Shown here piece by piece: positions 48,270-58,322 of a stretch of 64,000 bases of DNA. Origin of the DNA: Acidimicrobiia bacterium (lineage in GTDB: Bacteria > Actinomycetota > Acidimicrobiia > IMCC26256 > PALSA-610); the NCBI GenBank assembly GCA_027494135.1, contig JAOSJK010000001.1, positions 661,378-725,377 on the forward strand, in the 5' to 3' direction. The notes under the pieces are model-generated. The model was not told where the DNA came from. It saw nothing but the letters and a program-made list of their open reading frames with translations, and ran no database searches. The translations under genes were made by a program, and so were the position numbers. Numbering within the stretch: position 1 is the stretch's first letter; each line of letters starts with the position of its first letter.

Positions 48270-49960
48270 ATGCCGGATCTCCGCTTCGACCACCTGTACC
48301 GATACGACGAGCTGACCCAAGCGTTGGAGGCACTCGTCGCCGAGCGCCCCGACATCGCGACCCTCGAGAGCGCGGGGAGGTCGCACGAAGGGCGCGACAT
48401 CTGGCTCGTCACCGTCACGAACACGGCAACCGGGCCGCACGACGAGAAGCCCGCCGTGTGGGTCGACGCCAACATCCACGCGACCGAGATCACCGGCTCC
48501 ACCGCTGCGCTGCACCTCCTGCACCGGCTCGTCTCGGGCCACGGAGCCGACGAGAAGGTGACCAGGGCGCTCGACACGCGGACCTTCTACGTGATGCCGC
48601 GCGTCAACCCCGACGGCGCCGAGCTGGCCCTGGCCGCATCTCCTACCTATCTGCGGTCCAGCACCCGCGCATGGCCGCGCACCGACCAGGCTGACGGACT
48701 GGTCGAGGAGGATGTCGACGGCGACGGCCGGATCCTCACAATGCGCGTCCCGGACCCCAACGGGGCATGGAAGGTGAGCGACCTCGACCCCCGGATCGTC
48801 GTGCGCCGCGACGCCGACGAGTCAGGCCCCGGCCCCTACTACCGGATGCTCCCGGAGGGGACGATCCGGAACTACGACGGGGTGCTCATCCCACTCGCCC
48901 CCGACCGTCGCTCACTCGACCTGAACCGGAACTTCCCGCGTACTGGCGGACTCACGGGGAGCAGCGCGGCGCCGGCCCGTACCCGGCGTCGGAGCCCGAG
49001 GTCCGCACCGTCGTGCAGGCAGTCACCGAGAGGCCCAACATCTGCGCCTACTTCGCGCACCACACGTTCAGCGGCGTGATCCTCCGGCCGTACGACGGCC
49101 ACAAGGACGAGCACTTCCCTACCAAGGATCTCCGCACGTACCAGGAGCTCGGCAGGCGCGGCACTGAGCTGACCGGGTACAAGGCGGTCTCGGTCTTCCA
49201 CGACTTCAAGTACGACCCGAAGGAATCGATCACCGGTTCCGGTGACGAGTGGGCGTACGAGCACGTCGGCGTCTTCGGGTGGACTACCGAGTTCTGGAGC
49301 CCCCTCCCGAAGGCCGGCATCACCGAATACCACTTCATCGACTGGTTCCGCGACCACCCCGTCGACGACGAGGTCGCGCTCCTCCGGTGGAACGACGACG
49401 CCTTGGGCGGGCGCGGCTTCGTCGACTGGAAGGAGTTCGACCACCCGCAGCTGGGCCCGGTCGAGATCGGTGGCTGGGACTGGTTCAGGGTCTGGTCGAA
49501 CGCCCCGGCCGAGCTGATGGAGGCCGAGATCGCGCCTCACGCCGACTTCGCGATCCACCATGCTCTGGTGTCGCCGCTGCTCCGCGTCCACTCCGCCGAG
49601 GCGCTGAGCGTCGGCGACAGCACCTGGCGGGTGCGACTGGTGGTGCAGAACGACGGTTGGCTCCCGACGAACGTGACCGAGAAGGCCGTCGAGAAGAAGC
49701 TCGTACGGCCCGTCGAGGCGGAGATCACCCTCCCCGAAGGTGCAATCCTCGTGACGGGTACGGCGAAGATCGAGCTGGGTCAGCTCTCCGGCCGCTCGCG
49801 CGCGACCACCATGACCGACATCATGGACGGCGCCGGCGACGCGACCGTCGACCGGGCCAAGGCCGAGTGGTTCGTCGAGGCACCCACGGGAACCGAGGTC
49901 GCCCTCACCGCCCGCCACCCCCGCTCCGGCGTCGTCCGCACACACCTCACCCTGCGATGA
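48270..49960 (+). CDS. M14-family zinc carboxypeptidase, one frameshift
   Basis: About 563 residues. The zinc site HxxE is in [20 protein letters not shown] and the distal zinc His in [15 protein letters not shown]; substrate-site RVNPDGAEL and DLNRNFP (Asn-Arg) are typical of the carboxypeptidase A clan. The frame breaks near 48935-48940 right after NRNFP; one base restores [21 protein letters not shown]-terminal beta-rich domain of ~170 residues ([20 protein letters not shown]) follows. No signal peptide is seen, so the enzyme may be cytoplasmic. The TGA is followed 11 bases on by repeat copy 5. Confidence 0.87.
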
Positions 49961-49971
49961 CACCGGGAGGG

Positions 49972-50008
49972 GCGTCGATAGACCACAAATATTGTGGTCT
50001 ATCGACGC
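49972..50008. repeat. Dispersed inverted repeat, copy 5
   Basis: Arms 49972-49987 and 49993-50008, loop AATAT. It separates the convergent M14 and RpiR genes. On the minus strand the arm supplies the TAG stop codon (50001-49999) of the RpiR gene. Confidence 0.9.
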
Positions 50009-50877
50009 TCGTCCTTCGGGGGTGAGTGGTCGACGAGGTCGCCGCCGTCGCGCCACGCCGCCTCGACTGCGTCGAGACGCCCGACGGCGCGGCGCCGCAG
50101 CTTGGCCGCGACTCCCGCAACGAGCGCGTGCACGAGAGCGAAGGCTCCCGCGTGGCTGTCGAAGGGACCCACGCCTCGCACCCCCGCGACGAAGACCCTC
50201 GCCGCCGCCTCGGCGAGCGGCGACAGGGCGCTGTCGCTCACCGCGACGAGCACAGCACCCGCGCTCACCGCACGGCGTGCGGCTTCCAGCAGCCACCTCT
50301 CGTATCGACGGTGATCTACCGCGACCACGACGTCGCCCGGCGCGATCTCAGCTATCTGGCGCGAGACACGTACCGACGATCCCTCGATGAGTGTGACCCG
50401 GTCGCGCAGCAGGTCGAGCTGCGTCGCCAGGACCACTCCCACACCACGCGAGTCTTCACCGGCTAGCACGTAGACGCTGCGCTGCCGGTCGGCCAGTACT
50501 CCGACGGTCGCCGCGAACGCCGCCTCGTCGACTCCTTCGAGGGTCGTGCGGACGTTGTCGAGATCGGTCGTCAGCGTGCGGGCCACGACGTCGGTAGCCG
50601 GACGCTCGCGTATCCGCTCGGTCGCGGGCCGGAGCTGATCGGCTATCTGCTCGCGCACGAACGCCTGTAGGTCGACGAACCCCACGAAGCCGAGACGGCC
50701 GGCGAAGCGCAGGACTGTCGGGCCGGAGGTGGACGAGCGCGCCGCGAGCTGCGCGACGGTCCCGAACGCAACGAGCTTCGGGTCGTCGATCACTGCCTCC
50801 GCCACGCGCCGCTCGGCGGGGGTGAGGTGCACGGCGGCCTCGGCTACCAGGGCCGAGACCGTGCGGGACTCATCCAT
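49999..50877 (-). CDS. RpiR-family transcriptional regulator
   Basis: A 292-residue protein with an N-terminal HTH_6 domain (LTPAERRVAEAVIDDP, TVAQLAARSSTSGPTVLRFA, RLGFVGFVDLQAFVREQIA) and a C-terminal SIS sugar-isomerase-like domain (VYVLAGEDSRGVGVVLATQL, GDVVVAVDHRRYERWLLEAA). The effector pocket often binds a phosphosugar, but members controlling amino-acid and polyamine catabolism exist. It is divergent from the aldehyde dehydrogenase cluster, its probable target. Its C-terminal codons and stop lie within repeat copy 5. Confidence 0.88.
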   Translation of the reverse strand: MDESRTVSALVAEAAVHLTPAERRVAEAVIDDPKLVAFGTVAQLAARSSTSGPTVLRFAGRLGFVGFVDLQAFVREQIADQLRPATERIRERPATDVVARTLTTDLDNVRTTLEGVDEAAFAATVGVLADRQRSVYVLAGEDSRGVGVVLATQLDLLRDRVTLIEGSSVRVSRQIAEIAPGDVVVAVDHRRYERWLLEAARRAVSAGAVLVAVSDSALSPLAEAAARVFVAGVRGVGPFDSHAGAFALVHALVAGVAAKLRRRAVGRLDAVEAAWRDGGDLVDHSPPKDERR

Positions 50878-50891
50878 GCAGAAGATCCTCC

Positions 50892-50912
50892 ACGGAACAT
50901 ACGTTACAGTAG
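50892..50912 (+). promoter_or_regulatory. Promoter/operator region of the aldehyde dehydrogenase cluster
   Basis: TACAGT (50905-50910) is a plausible -10 box for the plus strand, and the near-palindrome AACATACGTT (50896-50905) overlaps it. A regulator bound here could control both divergent genes. No second copy was found, so the operator call is weak. Confidence 0.35.
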
Positions 50913-50941
50913 AGCACCCTCATCGGAACAGGAGTGCCGCC

Positions 50942-52402
50942 ATGGCCGGATCGAGCGTCGTCAGCGTCAACCCGGCACGTCCCTCGGAGCGGGTCGCCGT
51001 CTACACCGCCGCGACCCACGAGGAGATCGACGCGGCCGTGGCCCGGGCCGCTCGCGCACAGCGCGACTGGGCGACGCTCCCCGTCCCCGCGCGGGCCGAG
51101 CGGATCGCCCGGTGCGGCGACGTGCTCGCCGACCGCAAAGGCGAGACCGCGACGCTCGTCGCGCGCGAGGCCGGCAAGATCCTGCAGGAGGCCGGGGGTG
51201 ACGTCCAGGAGGCGATCGACATGGCCGGGTTCATCGCCGGCCAGGGGCGCGCCGCCTGGGGCACGACACACCCGTGCGAGATGCCCGACAAGATCGGGTT
51301 CACCACTCGCCATCCAGTCGGCGTCGTGGGGATGATCACGCCGTGGAACTTCCCCGTCGCGATCCCCTCGTGGAAGATCTTCCCCGCACTCCTCGCAGGC
51401 AACGGCGTCGTCATCAAGCCGTCGGAGCATGCACCTGCGTGCTGCGAGTCGTTCGTGGACGCCTGCCGGGAGGCGGGCATACCAGAAGGTCTCGTCAACG
51501 TCGTACACGGCTTCGGCGAGACCGGGGCCGCCCTCTGCTCACACCCCGGCGTCCGCGCTGTGAGCTTCACCGGCTCGGTCCCCACCGGACGGCGGGTCGC
51601 GGCCTCCGCAATGGAGTCGGGCCCACGACTCGTCTCGCTCGAGCTCGGTGGCAAGAACGCGATGGTCGTGATGCCCGACGCCGATCTTGACCTCGTCGCG
51701 GAGGGTGCGATCTTCGGCGCCTTCGGGACCGCCGGTCAGCGCTGCACCTCCACGTCGCGCCTCGTCGCCCACAGAGACATCGCAGAGGACCTGGTCGCTA
51801 CGATCGCGTCGCGCGCGGCGGGGCTGCGCCTGGGCGATCCGCTCGATACGTCGATCGACGTCGGCCCCGTAATCGATCGCGCGTCGGTCGAGCGGATACA
51901 CGCCATGGTCGAGGCCGCGACCGCCGAAGGCGCGCTCGTCGCGACCGGCGGCACCATCGTCGAGATACCGGGGTGCGATGGAGGGTCCTTCTACGCGCCG
52001 ACAGTGTTGACCGGCGTCACGAGGGGGTCACCGCATCGCCCGCGACGAAGTCTTCGGTCCCGTCCTGTCGGTCATCGAGGTCGACTCCTCGACGAGGCGA
52101 TCGAGACCGTCAGCGACTGCGAGTACGGCCTCTCCGCCGCCGTCTACACCCGCGACGTCAACGCCGCCATGCAGGCGGTGAACCGGATCGACACGGGGAT
52201 CGTCTACGTGAACGCGCCCACCATCGGCGCCGAGATCCACCTGCCGTTCGGTGGGACCAAGCACACGGGCAACGGGTTCCGCGAGGCCGGTAGTCGGGGC
52301 CTCGAGCAGTTCTCCGAGGTCAAGTCGGTCTACATCGACTTCTCGGGAAGGCTGCAGAAGGCCCAGATCGACAACCGCGAGACGATCAAGGCCTCCGGAT
52401 GA
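50942..52402 (+). CDS. NAD(P)+-dependent aldehyde dehydrogenase 1, two compensating frameshifts
   Basis: About 486 residues of the ALDH superfamily: MITPWNFPVAIPSWKIFPAL, Rossmann Lys in NGVVIKPSEHAP, FTGSVPTGRRVA, catalytic Glu in VSLELGGKNAMVV and catalytic Cys in GTAGQRCTSTSRL. The closing IGAEIHLPFGGTKHTGNGFREAG resembles 2-oxoglutarate-semialdehyde and related semialdehyde dehydrogenases. The stretch 52022-52090 is out of frame: expected HRIARDEVFGPVLSVIEVD is read in a second frame, and the frame is regained at a missing C. First gene of a cluster under the divergent RpiR gene; AGGAG precedes ATG 50942. Probably oxidises an omega-amino or dicarboxylic semialdehyde. Confidence 0.87.
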   Translation: MAGSSVVSVNPARPSERVAVYTAATHEEIDAAVARAARAQRDWATLPVPARAERIARCGDVLADRKGETATLVAREAGKILQEAGGDVQEAIDMAGFIAGQGRAAWGTTHPCEMPDKIGFTTRHPVGVVGMITPWNFPVAIPSWKIFPALLAGNGVVIKPSEHAPACCESFVDACREAGIPEGLVNVVHGFGETGAALCSHPGVRAVSFTGSVPTGRRVAASAMESGPRLVSLELGGKNAMVVMPDADLDLVAEGAIFGAFGTAGQRCTSTSRLVAHRDIAEDLVATIASRAAGLRLGDPLDTSIDVGPVIDRASVERIHAMVEAATAEGALVATGGTIVEIPGCDGGSFYAPTVLTGVTRGSPHRPRRSLRSRPVGHRGRLLDEAIETVSDCEYGLSAAVYTRDVNAAMQAVNRIDTGIVYVNAPTIGAEIHLPFGGTKHTGNGFREAGSRGLEQFSEVKSVYIDFSGRLQKAQIDNRETIKASG

Positions 52403-54089
52403 CCGAGAGCCCCATCGTCGGGAGACCCGGTTGAACGGGGCCGACGCCGCCGCCGCCGCTCTGGCGGAGTCGGGGGTCGAGATCGCGTTCGGGCTTCCCG
52501 GAGTCCACAACCTCGAGCTCTGGCGCGCCTGCGCGGCCGCTGGAGTCCGCATCGTGGGCTCGCGCCACGAGCAGGGGTGCGCATACGCAGCGGACGGTCT
52601 CGCCCGCTCGACCGGACGGCCGGGCGTAGCTCTCACGACGACCGGGCCCGGAGCAGCGAACACCCTTGGAGCGGTCGGCGAGGCGTGGGCGTCGAAGTCG
52701 CCTGTCGTGGTCGTCGCGACCGACATCGCCACCACCCAACGTCGCCCGGGAGAGTATCTAGGGGTTCTCCACGAGTGCACCGACCAGGCGGCGATGTTCG
52801 CCCCGGTCACCAAGGCGCGCCACATCGTCGACGACGCATCGCTCGTCGGCGACGCGATCAGCGATGCGATCCTCACCGCGCGCCGCCCGCCGGCCGGCCC
52901 CGTCTACGTCGGCGTCCCAACCGACCTCCTCACGTCACCCTCCCGACCGCCCTCCCGACCGCCCTCCCGACCGCCCTCCCGACCGCCCTCCCGACCGCCC
53001 TCCACTTCGCGCACCGCCGAGAGAGCGCCGCGCCCCGATCTCACGGAGGCGCTCGCCCTTCTTGCCGCCGCCGAGCGACCGATGCTCTGGATCGGGGGCG
53101 GGGGCCGCGGCGCTGCCGGCGGCGTAGACGACCTCGCCCGCCGGCTCGGCGCTCCTGTGCTGACCACCTTCTCGGCGCGCGGTGTCCTGCCGGCGGGACA
53201 CCCTCTCCTGGTTCCGGCACCACCGCACGAGCCGGCGGTGACTGCTCTCGTCGAGCGATCCGACCTCGTGATCGTCGTCGGCAGCGACCTGGACCACATG
53301 AACACGATGGCAGGGCGGCTCCCACTCCCCGACCGCCGCTTGGCGGTCAACCTCGACCCGGTGGACGCCACCAAGAGCTACCCGATGGACACGGTCGTCG
53401 AGTCGCCAGCCGAGGTGGCGCTGCCCGCCCTCGCCGAGGCCGTCGAGCGACGCGACCCGTGGGCGGGCGACATGGAGGCGCTGGGGCGCGGCGTGCGCGA
53501 CGAGCTCAGGGCCGCCGACGAGACCGCCACGTCGATCGAGTTCCTGGAGCGCACCGAGGCCGCCCTGCCCGCCGACTCGGTCGTGTTCGCCGACATGTGC
53601 ATCCCCGGGTACTGGCTCGCCGGCTACGCGTGCGTCGGTCACGAGCGCGGTCTTCACTACCCGATGGGCTGGGGGACGCTCGGCTGGTCGTTCCCCGCGG
53701 CGATCGGAGCCGCCGCCGCGCTGCGCGGCGCCCGTCCCGTGATCGCGGTCTGCGGTGACGGCGGCATGATGTTCGCCACCGGGGAGCTGGGCACGATCGC
53801 GCAGGAGAACCTCCCTGTGACGATCGTCGTCGTAGACGACGGCGGATACGGGATGCTCCGCTACGGCCGCGAGAGCGCCGCCGACACGGGCTGCGACCTG
53901 CTCGGGCCCGACTTCGCCGCCCTAGCCGGGGCGTTCTCTATTGGGGCCACGAAAGTGCACGGCGTCGGACCCGCGTACCAGCACGCGCTCGCCGGGGCCG
54001 TCGCCTCCCGAGAGCCCCATCTGATCCACTTGGAGGCGGGCCTCTACCCACCTCGCACCACCTCACCCCGCTGGCCGCTGAGGGCCTGA
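52399..54089 (+). CDS. Thiamine-diphosphate-dependent enzyme of the acetolactate synthase/decarboxylase superfamily, frameshift at the start
   Basis: About 562 residues in the usual three domains: Pyr domain with catalytic Glu (GSRHEQGCAYAADGLA), central domain, and PP domain (GWGTLGWSFPAAIGAAAALR, VCGDGGMMFATGELGTIAQE, DDGGYGMLRYGRES). It is not IlvB, which is elsewhere; candidates include a 2-keto-acid decarboxylase or a carboligase. ATG 52399 overlaps the aldehyde dehydrogenase stop; restoring one G in GGG at about 52420 joins MTESPIVGETRLNGADA. Otherwise TTG 52431 begins the open frame. Between Pyr and central domains lies a linker of five SRPP repeats encoded by a 12-bp minisatellite. 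Confidence 0.83.
52938..53003. repeat. 12-bp minisatellite within the ThDP enzyme gene
   Basis: Five exact tandem copies of CCCTCCCGACCG (52938-52997) plus a half copy. Each unit encodes Ser-Arg-Pro-Pro, so gain or loss of a unit keeps the frame. Confidence 0.95.
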
Positions 54090-54134
54090 GACCGCCGCAG
54101 CGCGACCGCAACGAGACACCAGAAGGGAATCGCC

Positions 54135-55706
54135 ATGGCCGAGGGCTTCCGGGTCACCTACGCCACCCTCTCCACCGACGACGACGCGCTCCACGCCGAC
54201 TACGACCGCGGCATCGAGGCGGCCCGGGGCCGGCTCGGACGCCATCACCGATTCGTCGTGCACGGGGAGGAGCGCGACGGGGAGCCGGGCGGCGCGCTGG
54301 AGGAGCGATCGCCGATCGACGGCGACCTGCTCATCGGGACATTCGCGACGGCGTCGCCCGCCGACGTCTTCGACGCCGTCTCGGCCGCGCAGGAGCACGC
54401 ACCGGCATGGGCCGCGACGCCGTGGCGCGAGCGCGTCGCGTCTCTGCTGCGCGCCGCCGACCTGATCTCGGAGAGGCGCTCGGAGCTCTCGGCCCTGATG
54501 GCGATGGAGGTCGGCAAGAGCCGCCTCGAGGCGCTCGGCGACGTCGAGGAGTCGGCCGATCTCATCCGCTACTACTGCCATCAGATGGAGCAGCACGACG
54601 GCTTCGAGCAGGCGATGGAGCGGCTCTCGGCCGGCGAGGCGACCTTCGACGTGATGCGGCCCTACGGCGTCTGGGGCGTCATCAGCCCCTTCAACTTCCC
54701 CATGGCGCTCTCGGCCGGGCCACTCGGCGCCGCCCTCGCCGCGGGCAACACAGCCGTGTTGAAGCCCGCCGAGCAGGGAGTGCTCACCGGCCTCGAGACC
54801 GTCGCGATCCTCCACGAGGCAGGCGTTCCCCGAGGTGCGCTCCACGTGGTGACCGGTCCCGGCGAGACGGTCGGCGCCGCGCTGGTGGGCGACACCCGCC
54901 TGGGCGGAGTCACGTTCACGGGCTCGTGCGCAGTCGGGATGCAGATATCGCGCTCCTTCACACGCGATTGGCCGAGGCCCGCGATCTGCGAGATGGGCGG
55001 GAAGAACCCCGTCATCGTCACCCGCAACGCCGATCTCGACATCGCGGCCGAGGCGACCATGCGCTCCGCATTCGGGCTCTCCGGACAGAAGTGCTCGGCC
55101 GCCTCGCGCGCGTACATCGAGCACTCCGTGTACGACGACTTCGTCGAGCGCCTCGTCGCACGGACCCGGGAGATCGTGGCGGGCAACCCACTCGACCGAG
55201 GTGTCTACCTCGGACCGGTGATCGACGCGAGCGCGGTCGATCGCTACCTGGAAGCAATCGACCACGCACGCAGCGCCGGCCGCGCCCTCTGCGGTGGCGA
55301 GCGGATCACCGAAGGGGCACTGGCCCGCGGCTTCTACGTGCAGCCCGCCGTCGTCGAGGTGCCCGACGACTCGTACCTGTGGACGACCGAGCTCTTCGTC
55401 CCGCTCATCGCGCTCCGCCGGGTCGACTCGACCGAGGAGGCGATAGACCGTGCCAACGACGTCGCATTCGGTCTGACCGCGGGCCTCTTCAGCCGCGACC
55501 GCGCCGAGGTCACCAACTTCCTCGAGCGGATCGAGGCAGGGGTCGTCTACGTCAACCGTCGCGCCGGAGCCACTACGGGCGCCTGGCCCGGAGTGCAGCC
55601 CTTCGGTGGCTGGAAGGCCTCCGGCACCGGCGGCAAGGCCGGCGGCGGGCCCTACTACATCCAGCAGTACCTCAGAGAGCAGAGCAGAACGGTGGTGGAG
55701 CAGTGA
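54135..55706 (+). CDS. Aldehyde dehydrogenase 2 (1-pyrroline-5-carboxylate / semialdehyde dehydrogenase-like)
   Basis: Intact 523-residue ALDH. GVISPFNFPMALSAGPLGAA, AGNTAVLKPAEQG, FTGSCAVGMQISRSF, catalytic Glu in AICEMGGKNPVIV and Cys in GLSGQKCSAASRAYIEHSVY; closing GAWPGVQPFGGWKASGTGGK. The N-terminal ~70-residue extension and FNFPMAL/QKCSAASR signatures are those of P5C dehydrogenases (RocA/PutA C-domain) and close relatives that oxidise glutamate or related semialdehydes. ATG 54135 has AGAAGGGA upstream. Its stop overlaps the GTG of the double aminotransferase, so semialdehyde production and oxidation are coupled in this operon. Confidence 0.9.
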   Translation: MAEGFRVTYATLSTDDDALHADYDRGIEAARGRLGRHHRFVVHGEERDGEPGGALEERSPIDGDLLIGTFATASPADVFDAVSAAQEHAPAWAATPWRERVASLLRAADLISERRSELSALMAMEVGKSRLEALGDVEESADLIRYYCHQMEQHDGFEQAMERLSAGEATFDVMRPYGVWGVISPFNFPMALSAGPLGAALAAGNTAVLKPAEQGVLTGLETVAILHEAGVPRGALHVVTGPGETVGAALVGDTRLGGVTFTGSCAVGMQISRSFTRDWPRPAICEMGGKNPVIVTRNADLDIAAEATMRSAFGLSGQKCSAASRAYIEHSVYDDFVERLVARTREIVAGNPLDRGVYLGPVIDASAVDRYLEAIDHARSAGRALCGGERITEGALARGFYVQPAVVEVPDDSYLWTTELFVPLIALRRVDSTEEAIDRANDVAFGLTAGLFSRDRAEVTNFLERIEAGVVYVNRRAGATTGAWPGVQPFGGWKASGTGGKAGGGPYYIQQYLREQSRTVVEQ

Positions 55707-58322
55707 GCACGGCACCCGTATCCCATTCGGCCCCCCTGGCCCCGGACACGCCGGCACCTCTACTGGTCACCGACCTCCCCGGGCCGAGGGCGCGGGAGTG
55801 GATCGAGCGCGACACCGCCGTCACGAGCCCGTCGATGGGGCGCGTCTACCCGCTCGTCCCACGCCGGGCCTCCGGCCTCGTGATCGAGGACGTCGACGGA
55901 AATCGCTTCCTCGACTTCAACGCCGGTATCGCGGTGAACTCGACAGGGCACGCGCATCCGCACGTCGTGGAAGCCATAGAGCGCCAGGCTCGCGATCTCC
56001 TCCACTACTGCTCATCCGACTTCTACCTGCCGTCCTACGTCGAGCTCTGTGAACGACTCGCCGCGTCCGCACCGATCAGCGGGCCCGTGAAGGTGTTCCT
56101 GGGCAACTCCGGGACCGAGGCGGTCGAGGCTGCGATCAAGCTCGCGCGTCACGCAACGGGCCGACCGAACGTCGTCGCGTTCCTCGGCTCGTTCCACGGC
56201 CGCTCCATGGGCAGCCTCTCGCTGACCGCGAGCAAGGCGAAGTACCGGGGAGGGTTCGGCGCGATGCTCGCGGGCGCCTACCACGCCCCCTACGGCGAGT
56301 CGGGCTACCTGGAGAACGTCACCTTCAAGCACCTCACTCCTCCCGATGACGTCGCCGCGATCGTCGTCGAGCCGATCCAGGGCGAAGGTGGCTACGTCGT
56401 ACCGCCGCCCGAGTGGTTCGCCGAGCTGCGCTCTCTCTGCGACGCGCACGGGATCCTGCTCGTCGCCGATGAGGTGCAGTCGGGCATCGGTCGCACCGGG
56501 AAGATGTGGGCGATCGAGCACGACAGCGTCGAGCCCGACGTCCTGCTCTCCGGCAAGGGCCTGGCGTCGGGGCTGCCGCTCTCCGCGCTGATCGCCCGCG
56601 ACGACGTCATGTCGTGGGGGCCGGGCAAGCACGGCTCGACCTTCGGAGGGAATCCAGTTGCCTGCGCGGCGGCGATCGCGACCCTGGATCTGGTGGAGGA
56701 GTCGCTCACCGCGAATGCGGCGTCGGTGGGCGATCACCTCTTCCGCCGGCTCGCCGAGGTACAGGCACGGCACCCCGCGATCGTGCGCGAGGTGCGAGGG
56801 AGGGGGTTGATGATCGGTGTCGAGCTCCCGAGCCACGACACCGCGGTCGCGCTGGAGCTCGCCTGCTTCCGCCGCGGGCTGCTCGTGCTGACGGCGGGCG
56901 AGTCATCCCTCCGCCTCGCGCCGCCCCTCGTGGTCACACGCGATCAGGCGGACACGGCCATCGCGATACTCGACGACGCCCTCGTCGAGGTGGCCGGGGA
57001 TGATCCACCCATCGGACCGGACAGCGACCACGTGACGCACGTCTTCCCCAGGGGCAGCGGGCTTCCGACCGCGGTCTCGGCCATGGGCGCAGAGATCGTC
57101 GATTCCGACGGTCGCCGCTACATCGATGCGTGCGGCGGGGCGATCGTCGTCAATGTCGGGCACGGCGACGAGTCGGTGATCTCCGCAATGACAGATCAGG
57201 CACGACGCGTCGACTACGTGCACGCGACCCAGTTCGCCACCGAGGCGACGAATGCCTACTCGGCCGACCTCGCCCCTCTCGTTCCGGTCGACGACGCTCG
57301 TGTCTACCCGGTCAGCGGCGGGAGCGAGGCGGTCGAGACGGCCCTGAAGCTCGTACGCGCATACCACCTGGCCCGAGGTGACTCCGCCCGCCACGTGATA
57401 GTCGCCCGCCGTGGCTCCTACCACGGCAACAGCCGGGGCGCACTCGACACCTCGGGTCGCGAGCCGCTGCGCGCCCCCTACCTCCCGTGGCTCGGACAGG
57501 CGGTCCACGTCGCCCCCGCGTACCCGTATCGATACGAGATGACCGGCGCCGAGCACGCCGAGGTACTCGAGCGCGCAATAGAGCGCGTAGGTGCCGACCG
57601 CGTCGCGGCATTCGTCGCAGAGCCGGTCTCCGGAGCAGCCCTCGGAGCGTGCGTCCCCCGACGACTACTGGCCGGCGGTGTCAGAGGTCTGCCGGCGCCA
57701 CGGGCTGCTCGTCGTCGCCGACGAGGTCATGACGGGGTTCGGTCGAACCGGCAAGTGGTTCGCATGCGATCACTGGAGCGTCCGCCCCGACGTGCTCGTC
57801 TGTGGAAAGGGCGCTTCGAGCGGCTACTGGCCACTGGGACTCACGGTCGCAAGCGGAGAGGTGTTCGAGACCGTGCGCTCCGCCGGGGCGTTCGTACACG
57901 GGTTCACTTGGTCGCACCACCCGATCGGCGCAGCAGTCGGCCACGCCGTTCTCCGACGACTCCGCGACGACGGCCTCGTCGAGCGCGCGGCGACGCTCGG
58001 GCAGCGACTCCACAATGCGTTGCACGCCGCCCTCGGCGACGATCCCCACGTCGGCGAGGTGCGCGGAATCGGGCTGCTGGCGGGCGTCGAGCTGGTCCGC
58101 GACCGGGAGACGAAGAGACCGTTCCCGCGCTCGGCGCAGGCCGTGGAGCGGGTCGTCGCAGCGGCGGCGTCGAGTGGCCTGCTCGTCTACCCGAGCGTCG
58201 GCTGTGCCGACGGCACCGACGGCGACATCGTGATGCTCGGACCGCCGTTCACGATCACCGAGAGCCAGATCGACGCCGCCGTCGACCTCACCCGCTCCGC
58301 AGTCGCGGCCCTCCGCTCCTGA
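55703..58322 (+). CDS. Tandem (fused) class-III aminotransferase, one frameshift
   Basis: One open frame contains two complete PLP-dependent class-III aminotransferase domains. Domain 1 (residues ~1-430, GabT-like): LDFNAGIAVNSTGHAHPHVV, GNSGTEAVEAAIKLAR, VEPIQGEGGYVVPP, ADEVQSGIGRTGKMW, PLP-Lys ~285 in LLSGKGLASGLPLSA and GSTFGGNPVACAAA. Domain 2 (~440-873): DACGGAIVVNVGHGDESV, SGGSEAVETALKLVRAYH, FVAEPVSGAALG, ADEVMTGFGRTGKWF, PLP-Lys ~702 in LVCGKGASSGYWPLGL and TWSHHPIGAAVGHAVL. No stop or restart is visible at the junction (~56990-57010). A single break occurs near 57650 inside domain 2. GTG 55703 overlaps the ALDH stop. Two transaminations plus two ALDHs fit diamine or omega-amino-acid breakdown. 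Confidence 0.83.

Noticed and set aside
52399-54089. The ThDP gene as a second ilvB or a sulfoacetaldehyde acetyltransferase
   Set aside because: It lacks the IlvB signature around the FAD site and has no ilvN partner; Xsc-specific context (phosphotransacetylase, taurine transport) is absent. Left as a generic ThDP enzyme.
54407-55702. Upstream extension of the aminotransferase frame over the aldehyde dehydrogenase gene
   Set aside because: This Arg/Pro-rich stretch is the shadow of a well-conserved gene in another frame; the real start is GTG 55703.
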